Source of the DNA: Mycolicibacterium moriokaense
GTDB taxonomy: Bacteria > Actinomycetota > Actinomycetes > Mycobacteriales > Mycobacteriaceae
NCBI RefSeq assembly: GCF_010726085.1
Contig: NZ_AP022560.1
Span: 1,302,001-1,366,000 of the forward strand
Length of the DNA stretch: 64,000 bases
Direction of reading: 5' to 3'
In this document: piece by piece, positions 59,210-64,000 of the stretch
Layout of the letters: each line of letters opens with the position of its first letter
How positions within the stretch are numbered: the first letter of the stretch is position 1
Made by a program: the position numbers and the translations under genes
Notes under the pieces: model-generated
What the model was told of the DNA's origin: nothing
The model's input: the letters and a program-made list of their open reading frames with translations, nothing else
Databases searched by the model: none

Positions 59210-59617
59210 GTAGACGACCTCCTCGAGGGTGCGGAGGTCGAGCCGCGTGGTCATGGACTTCGGCGGGTTGGGCATCCGCGCCGCGTACACGTTCGCCGGG
59301 AACATCGCCAGCATCAGCAGGAACAGGCATGCGGCCGCGGCGACCCGTGTCGGCGGATAGAGCAGTCCCGCGGCGCCCGCGAGTTCGAGGACGCCGGTGA
59401 TGCTGACCAGCAGCCCGGGAGCCGGCAGCCGCGGCGGGACGATCGCGATCATGTCGCGTCGCAGCGGATTGACGAAGTGCGCGACGCCGGTAAGCACGAA
59501 CATCGCGGCGAGACCGACGGCGATCGCGGACGGCCAGCTGTCGACGTAGTCCACCCCCAGCCAACCGGCCAGGCGCGCGGCGAGAGTGCCGAGCACGAGT
59601 GTGACGATGGCGGCCAT
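59165..59617 (-). CDS. DoxX-family membrane protein
   Basis: 150 residues, four hydrophobic segments: MAAIVTLVLGTLAARLAGWL, AIAVGLAAMFVLTGVAHFVN, LLVSITGVLELAGAAGLLY and CLFLLMLAMFPANVYAARMP. The conserved GVAHF and GVLELAGA blocks are typical of the DoxX/DoxD-like quinone-linked family. It may act with redox partners in the inner membrane. A good sigma-A-type promoter with TTGACA and TATGTT 17 bp apart lies just upstream and is overlapped by direct repeats, so the TetR on the other side is its likely repressor. Confidence 0.88.
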   Translation of the reverse strand: MAAIVTLVLGTLAARLAGWLGVDYVDSWPSAIAVGLAAMFVLTGVAHFVNPLRRDMIAIVPPRLPAPGLLVSITGVLELAGAAGLLYPPTRVAAAACLFLLMLAMFPANVYAARMPNPPKSMTTRLDLRTLEEVVYLGAATVVVGFGGIQ

Positions 59618-59627
59618 GACGACTCCA

Positions 59628-59682
59628 ATCTAGACAGTGGCAAGATGCAACATAGGCAACAATCTAGGCATTGTCAAGATTC
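59628..59682. promoter_or_regulatory. Paired 21-bp direct repeats over the DoxX promoter
   Basis: ATCTAGACAGTGGCAAGAT (plus GC) at 59628-59648 and ATCTAGGCATTGTCAAGAT (plus TC) at 59662-59682 agree in most bases and each has ATCT...AGAT ends. They are 34 bp apart, flank or cover the promoter elements, and lie between the DoxX gene and the TetR gene. Confidence 0.6.
59649..59677 (-). promoter_or_regulatory. Sigma-A-type promoter of the DoxX gene
   Basis: On the minus strand TTGACA (59672-59677) and TATGTT (59649-59654) are exactly 17 bp apart, pointing at the DoxX start at 59617. This is the best consensus-like promoter in the window. Confidence 0.65.
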
Positions 59683-59691
59683 CCGGTTATG

Positions 59692-60258
59692 ATGGCCGAC
59701 ATGAGCAGGGCTTCCTATCACCACGGCGACCTGAAGGCCGTCATCCTGGCGCAGGCCGCCGAACTCGTGGCCCAGCGTGGCGCTGACGGGATCTCGCTAC
59801 GCGAACTGGCCAGGGAAGCCGGGGTGTCGCATGCGGCGCCTGCGCATCACTTCACCGATCGTCGGGGCCTCTTCACCGCGCTGTCCGCCCAGGGCTGGCG
59901 ACTGCTGGCCGAGGCGCTCACCGGGGCCAGACCCGATTTCGTCGAGGCGGCGCTGGCCTACGTGCGGTTCGCGCTCGACCATCCCGGGCACTACGCCGTG
60001 ATGTTCGACCGCTCGCTCGTCGATCCCGACAACCCCGAGTTGCTCGCGGCGCAGGAGGCGGCGGGTGCGGAGTTGCGGCGGGGCGTCGGCACCCTCGACG
60101 ATGCGCGCGCCGCGAAGGACCCCCAAGCCGCGGCGTTGGCGGCCTGGTCTCTGGTGCATGGCTTTTCGCTGTTGTGGCTCAACAAGGCGATCGACACCGA
60201 CGGCGATCCGATGGAGACCGTGCACCGTGTCGCAGGCATGCTGTTCAAGACACGGTAG
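59692..60258 (+). CDS. TetR-family regulator next to DoxX
   Basis: 188 residues if ATG 59692 is used; ATG 59689 and 59701 are close alternatives. The HTH region has RASYHHGDLKAVILAQAAEL, DGISLRELAREAGVSHAAPA and HHFTDRRGLFTAL, the compact wing pattern of many TetR proteins. It is divergent from DoxX; repeats over the DoxX promoter are the likely binding sites and would also affect its own promoter. The glutathione peroxidase gene follows 10 bp later and may be under the same control. Confidence 0.9.
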   Translation: MADMSRASYHHGDLKAVILAQAAELVAQRGADGISLRELAREAGVSHAAPAHHFTDRRGLFTALSAQGWRLLAEALTGARPDFVEAALAYVRFALDHPGHYAVMFDRSLVDPDNPELLAAQEAAGAELRRGVGTLDDARAAKDPQAAALAAWSLVHGFSLLWLNKAIDTDGDPMETVHRVAGMLFKTR

Positions 60259-60268
60259 CGTGCCAGTC

Positions 60269-60766
60269 ATGACCGATACTTCGCTCACCGACATCCCACT
60301 GACCACGCTCGACGGTCAACCGACCACACTCGGCCAACTCGCCGACGGTGCCGCACTGGTGGTCAACGTCGCCTCCAAATGTGGCCTCACACCGCAGTAC
60401 ACCGCGTTGGAGAAGTTGGCCAAGGACTACCGGGACCGCGGCCTGACCGTCATCGGTGTGCCGTGCAACCAGTTCATGGGACAGGAGCCGGGTACGGCCG
60501 AGGAGATCGCCGAGTTCTGCTCGACCACATACGGGGTGACGTTCCCGCTGCTGGAGAAGACCGACGTCAACGGAGAGAACCGCCATCCCCTCTACGCCGA
60601 GCTGACCAAGACGCCCGACGATGCGGGCGATGCGGGCGACATCCAGTGGAACTTCGAGAAGTTTCTGTTGGCGCCCGGCGGAAAGGTCGTCAAGCGCATC
60701 CGGCCGCGGACCGAACCCGACGCCCCCGAGGTGATCGCGGCCATCGAAGAAGTCCTGCCGCGATAG
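60269..60766 (+). CDS. Glutathione-peroxidase-family thiol peroxidase
   Basis: 165 residues from ATG 60269, a cysteine-type member of the family. The peroxidatic Cys is in NVASKCGLTPQY, the conserved Gln/Asn-containing strand is VIGVPCNQFMGQEPG, and the Trp is in QWNFEKFLL. It reduces hydrogen or lipid peroxides with thioredoxin- or mycothiol-type donors. It follows a TetR gene on the same strand by 10 bp, which suggests joint stress control with DoxX. Mycobacteria lack glutathione, so the reductant must be another thiol. Confidence 0.95.
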   Translation: MTDTSLTDIPLTTLDGQPTTLGQLADGAALVVNVASKCGLTPQYTALEKLAKDYRDRGLTVIGVPCNQFMGQEPGTAEEIAEFCSTTYGVTFPLLEKTDVNGENRHPLYAELTKTPDDAGDAGDIQWNFEKFLLAPGGKVVKRIRPRTEPDAPEVIAAIEEVLPR

Positions 60767-60833
60767 CCGAAAAGACAACTGCAGTACGGGTGTTGGACAC
60801 CGTCGCGACACCTGACGTTGCCACACTGAGGGC

Positions 60834-61538
60834 GTGGCTGGACAACTGATCGTCTCGATCTCCGGCATCAGCGACCGCACCATGGCCGAAGTCGACGACT
60901 TCTGCGGTTCGCTCGACGCCCGCGGCGTGCCGGTGTCGTTTCTGGTGGCGCCCCGAATCAAGGGTGGATACCGGCTCGATGACGACGCAGCGACGGTCGG
61001 ATGGCTCACCGCCCGCCGCGACGCCGGCGACGCCATCGTGCTGCACGGTTTCGACGAGGCCGCCACCAAAAAGCGGCGAGGCGAGTTCGCGACTCTGCCT
61101 GCGCACGAAGCCAATCTGCGGCTGATGGCCGCCGACCGGGTGATGGAGCAAGTGGGGCTGCGCACGCGCCTGTTCGCCGCACCGGGCTGGACGTTGTCGC
61201 CGGGAACGGTTACGGCCCTGCCCCGCAACGGTTTTCGGGCAGCGGCGGCATTGACCGAGATCATGGACCTGGTGCGCCACACGGCAATCCGGGCACGGGT
61301 ACTCGGCATCGGCGAGGGATTTCTGAGCGAACCCTGGTGGTGTCGCACGCTCGTACTGTCGGCCGAACGCACGGCCCGGCGCGACGGTATCGTGCGCGTC
61401 GCCGTCGCCGCCCGTCACCTACGCCGGCCCGCGCCCCGGCAGGCGATGCTCGACGCCGTCGACCTCGCGCTGATGCACCGGTGCACACCCGCGGTGTACC
61501 GATGGACGCCGTACAGCGCATTGACAGACGCCGCATAG
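60834..61538 (+). CDS. DUF2334-like polysaccharide-deacetylase-fold protein (Rv0784 position)
   Basis: 234 residues from GTG 60834. LIVSISGISDRTMAEVDDFC and VSFLVAPRIKGGYRLDDDAA followed by DAGDAIVLHGFDE match the DUF2334 layout of carbohydrate-esterase-4-like proteins, where His/Asp residues would bind metal (LHGFDE). The middle contains RTRLFAAPGWTLSPGTVTAL, typical of NodB-related barrels. It probably acts on an amino-sugar, but no signal peptide is visible. It corresponds by order to M. tuberculosis Rv0784. The FAD dehydrogenase gene follows after 24 bp. Confidence 0.78.
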   Translation: MAGQLIVSISGISDRTMAEVDDFCGSLDARGVPVSFLVAPRIKGGYRLDDDAATVGWLTARRDAGDAIVLHGFDEAATKKRRGEFATLPAHEANLRLMAADRVMEQVGLRTRLFAAPGWTLSPGTVTALPRNGFRAAAALTEIMDLVRHTAIRARVLGIGEGFLSEPWWCRTLVLSAERTARRDGIVRVAVAARHLRRPAPRQAMLDAVDLALMHRCTPAVYRWTPYSALTDAA

Positions 61539-61562
61539 CCACCGCCCGCTAACGTGGCGGCC

Positions 61563-63206
61563 ATGGCAGACGCTGATGTCATCGTGGTGGGGGCGGGTCT
61601 GGCCGGACTGGTCGCCGCATGTGAACTGGCTGAACGCGGACGGAAGGTCCTGATCGTCGACCAGGAGAACGCCAACAACGTCGGGGGCCAGGCGTACTGG
61701 TCGTTCGGCGGGCTGTTCTTCGTCGACAGCCCCGAGCAGCGCCGGTTGGGTATCCGCGACAGCCACGAGCTGGCGCTACAGGACTGGCTCGGCTCGGCGG
61801 GATTCGACCGGCCCGAGGACCACTGGCCGCGGCAGTGGGCCCACGCGTACGTCGACTTCGCCGCGGGGGAGAAACGCGGCTGGCTGCACGAGCGCGGACT
61901 CAAGACGTTCCCGGTGGTCGGGTGGGCCGAACGCGGCGGCTACGACGCTCGCGGACACGGCAACTCGGTGCCGCGGTTTCACATCAGTTGGGGCACTGGA
62001 CCCGCGATCGTCGAGGTCTTCGCCCGTCGCCTGCGCGACAACGCCGACGTCCGATTCGAACACCGGCGTCGCGTCGACGAACTGATCGTCGAGGACGGCG
62101 CCGCCGTCGGTGTCCGTGGCGCGGTGCTGGAACCGTCGAACGACCCGCGCGGTGTGGCGTCATCGCGAAACACCGTCGGCGAGTTCGAGTTCCGGGCGCA
62201 AGCGGTTATCGTCGCCAGCGGGGGGATCGGCGGCAACCACGACCTCGTCCGGCAGAACTGGCCGAAGCGGATGGGCCGGGTGCCCGAACAGTTGCTGAGC
62301 GGAGTGCCCGCGCACGTCGACGGGCGGATGATCGGTATCACCGAGTCGGCGGGCGCACGCGTGATCAACAGCGACCGGATGTGGCACTACACCGAGGGCA
62401 TCACCAACTACGACCCGATCTGGCCGCTGCACGGCATCCGGATCATTCCCGGTCCGTCGTCGATGTGGCTGGATGCCACCGGAAAGCGGTTGCCGCCACC
62501 GCTTTATCCCGGCTTCGACACGCTCGGGACGTTGGAGTACATCGCCCAGACCGGTCACGACTACACGTGGTACGTGCTCAACGCTCGCATCATCGAGAAG
62601 GAGTTCGGGCTGTCGGGTCAGGAGCAGAACCCGGATCTGACGGAGCGCAGCGTGCGCCAGGTGCTGGCCCGCATCCGGCCGGGCCCGCCGCCGCCCGTGC
62701 AGGCGTTCATCGACAAGGGCGTCGACTTCGTGACGGCGAACTCCTTGCGCGAGTTGGTATCCAAGATGAACGCGGTGCCCGACGTCGAACCGCTCGACTA
62801 CGACCAGGTCGAGGCGGAGGTCACCGCCCGCGACCGCGAGGTCGTCAACAAGTACACCAAGGACAGTCAGATCACCGCCATCCGCGGAGCGCGGGCCTTC
62901 CTGTCCGACAGGATCAGCCGCGTCGTGGCACCGCACCCGATCACCGACCCCAAGGCGGGTCCGTTGATCGCGGTCAAGCTGCACATCCTCACCCGTAAGT
63001 CGTTGGGCGGCTTGGAAACCGACCTCGACTCCCGGGCACTGCGACACGACGGATCGGTGTTCAGCGGTCTGTATGCCGCGGGGGAGGCCGCCGGGTTCGG
63101 TGGCGGCGGCGTGCACGGGTACCGCTCGCTCGAGGGCACGTTCCTGGGTGGGTGCGTGTTCTCCGGACGCGCGGCGGGCCGGGCGGCGGCACGCGATACC
63201 GCGTAA
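61563..63206 (+). CDS. FAD-binding dehydrogenase (3-ketosteroid-dehydrogenase-like; Rv0785 position)
   Basis: 547 residues from ATG 61563. The N-terminal FAD motif is VIVVGAGLAGLVAACELAER, then QENANNVGGQAYWSFGGLFF. The C-terminal block GLYAAGEAAGFGGGGVHGYR and EGTFLGGCVFSGRAAG is shared with fumarate-reductase and KstD-type flavoproteins. It may dehydrogenate a steroid or lipid substrate, but the exact one is unknown. It has the order of M. tuberculosis Rv0785 (memory). It follows the DUF2334 gene and ends just before a palindromic element. Confidence 0.9.
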   Translation: MADADVIVVGAGLAGLVAACELAERGRKVLIVDQENANNVGGQAYWSFGGLFFVDSPEQRRLGIRDSHELALQDWLGSAGFDRPEDHWPRQWAHAYVDFAAGEKRGWLHERGLKTFPVVGWAERGGYDARGHGNSVPRFHISWGTGPAIVEVFARRLRDNADVRFEHRRRVDELIVEDGAAVGVRGAVLEPSNDPRGVASSRNTVGEFEFRAQAVIVASGGIGGNHDLVRQNWPKRMGRVPEQLLSGVPAHVDGRMIGITESAGARVINSDRMWHYTEGITNYDPIWPLHGIRIIPGPSSMWLDATGKRLPPPLYPGFDTLGTLEYIAQTGHDYTWYVLNARIIEKEFGLSGQEQNPDLTERSVRQVLARIRPGPPPPVQAFIDKGVDFVTANSLRELVSKMNAVPDVEPLDYDQVEAEVTARDREVVNKYTKDSQITAIRGARAFLSDRISRVVAPHPITDPKAGPLIAVKLHILTRKSLGGLETDLDSRALRHDGSVFSGLYAAGEAAGFGGGGVHGYRSLEGTFLGGCVFSGRAAGRAAARDTA

Positions 63207-63212
63207 ACCAAG

Positions 63213-63275
63213 TCGCGAACAGACGCAAGGGCCCCGACACGCCGAAGAAATTGTGCACTTTGCGACTGCTCGCGA
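63213..63275. terminator. Palindromic element between convergent genes (family 1, second copy)
   Basis: TCGCGAACAGACGC and GCGACTGCTCGCGA pair over 14 bases with two mismatches, around a 35-base centre. The outer arms resemble those at 46027-46090. It occupies nearly all of the gap between the FAD dehydrogenase stop (63206) and the reverse MBL gene stop (63277). Confidence 0.7.
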
Positions 63276-63276
63276 A

Positions 63277-63930
63277 TTAGAAGTCCGTGCCGTTTTCTTC
63301 CTCGAGCACCTGGAAGTCAGTATCCGTCATCTCTTCCAGCCGGCCGTAGAAGATGCCGCGCGCATCGGGATTGACGAAGCCCTGATGGATCGGCACCGCA
63401 TGTGCCGGTGCCACCGCGCGCAGATACTCCACCGCCTCCGAGACCTTCATCCACGGTGCGGCGGCAGGCGTCGCGAGCACGTCGACCGGCTCGCCGGGAA
63501 CAAACAGCGCATCGCCGGGATGCATGAGCCGTGCAGCGTGGCTGCCGTCGCCGATGAGATACGAAATGTTGTCTATCACAGGGATTTCCGGGTGGATCAC
63601 CGCGTGGCGCCCGCCCGTGCCCCGCACGGTGAGGTGGCCGACGCTGAATTCGTCGCCGGCGTGCACCGCCTGCCATGAGCCGCCGAGCTGTGCGGCGGTC
63701 TGCGGATCGGCGTAGAGCGCCGCCTGCGGGTTGGCGTCCAGAAGAGCTGGCAGGCGCGACGTATCGGCGTGGTCGGGGTGCTGATGGGTGATCAGGATGG
63801 CGGACAGACCCGTGATGCCCTCGAATCCGTGAGAGAACACACCAGGATCGAACAGAATCGTGGTCTCGTTCGCGGAATCGTCACGAAAGTTCGCGAGTAG
63901 GCAGGAATGGCCGAAATGCGTCAATTGCAT
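63277..63930 (-). CDS. Metallo-beta-lactamase-fold hydrolase (Rv0786c position)
   Basis: 217 residues. The zinc signature is THQHPDHAD (HxHxDH), with further ligands in IPVIDNISYLIGDG, RLMHPGDALFVPGEP and PIHQG. The N-terminus QLTHFGHSCLLANF is typical of the UPF0173/YycJ-like MBL group. It is a cytosolic hydrolase with unknown substrate. The ATG at 63930 has only a weak leader. Order matches M. tuberculosis Rv0786c (memory). It converges on the FAD dehydrogenase. Confidence 0.88.
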   Translation of the reverse strand: MQLTHFGHSCLLANFRDDSANETTILFDPGVFSHGFEGITGLSAILITHQHPDHADTSRLPALLDANPQAALYADPQTAAQLGGSWQAVHAGDEFSVGHLTVRGTGGRHAVIHPEIPVIDNISYLIGDGSHAARLMHPGDALFVPGEPVDVLATPAAAPWMKVSEAVEYLRAVAPAHAVPIHQGFVNPDARGIFYGRLEEMTDTDFQVLEEENGTDF

Positions 63931-63974
63931 GCCTATATTGTGCGCGCAGGGATTCCCCAGGGGGTACTTCGGAC

Positions 63975-64000
63975 GTGCGATTGTTGCTGGCGTTGGCCGT
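63975..64000 (+). CDS. Possible 5' end of a secreted protein gene
   Basis: GTG 63975 begins M-R-L-L-L-A-L-A, a hydrophobic start like a signal peptide, and runs off the window. It is divergent from the MBL gene. Only eight codons are seen, so the call is tentative. Confidence 0.3.

Overview
The window is GC-rich, densely coded actinobacterial DNA and almost certainly comes from a fast-growing Mycobacterium (Mycolicibacterium type). The strongest evidence is the run from about 24.97 kb to the right edge. From memory it follows the M. tuberculosis Rv0756c-Rv0786c order: phoP-phoR, a HIT protein, an NTF2-like protein, adhB, an NTF2-like protein, ferredoxin, cyp51, SDR, cyp123, TetR, aldA, SDR, hydroxyisobutyrate dehydrogenase, carboxymuconolactone decarboxylase, purD, an exported esterase, TetR, purB, cyp126, a membrane protein, purC, ptrB, a DUF2334 protein, a FAD dehydrogenase and a metallo-beta-lactamase-fold protein. 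A relZ-type gene (RNase HII fused to a (p)ppGpp synthetase), known from M. smegmatis, and several mycobacterial secreted proteins agree with this. GTG starts are common and gene overlaps are frequent.

Layout. 0-7.2 kb: a leftward cluster of a P450, an XdhC-type maturation factor, a three-subunit molybdenum hydroxylase with a CoxG-like protein, and a hydroxyisobutyrate dehydrogenase-like enzyme cut by the window edge. 7.3-14.7 kb: envelope and secreted proteins (VanX-like dipeptidase, two micro-proteins, a DUF4185 protein, a cutinase), an MFS transporter and an oxidoreductase. 14.7-24.1 kb: catabolic islands with local TetR regulators (P450, second cutinase, decarboxylase/dehydrogenase pair, CrtI-like oxidase-cupin-ThuA-like operon), then small secreted proteins. 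24.1-25.8 kb: a tRNA-Thr with an HNH nuclease directly behind it, and a decapeptide-repeat protein divergent from phoP. 25.9-28.1 kb: phoP-phoR. 28.1-37.8 kb: leftward sterol/alcohol oxidation genes around cyp51. 38-42.7 kb: the divergent aldehyde dehydrogenase operon. 42.7-44.7 kb: an inserted TetR-P450 unit. 44.7-59.2 kb: purD, purB and purC, with relZ, an amino-acid permease, cyp126, a frameshifted TDT transporter and an AbiEi/DUF559 protein between palindromic repeats. 59.2-64 kb: DoxX, TetR, glutathione peroxidase, DUF2334 protein, FAD dehydrogenase and MBL-fold protein.

How the genes work together. Several units pair a TetR regulator with divergent or adjacent oxidative genes, and candidate operators (perfect inverted repeats) can be read at many of these start regions. 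Oxidative chemistry dominates: six P450s, one molybdenum hydroxylase, several SDRs, three hydroxyisobutyrate dehydrogenase paralogues and two carboxymuconolactone decarboxylase-like proteins. This suggests degradation of sterols, lipids or other hydrophobic compounds. The purine genes and ptrB are the housekeeping backbone, and accessory genes have entered between them.

No gene-free stretch exceeds 300 bases; the largest gaps are about 100-175 bp. I saw no CRISPR array, rRNA, insertion sequence or complete prophage. Names in the form Rv#### are from memory of M. tuberculosis gene order and were not searched.
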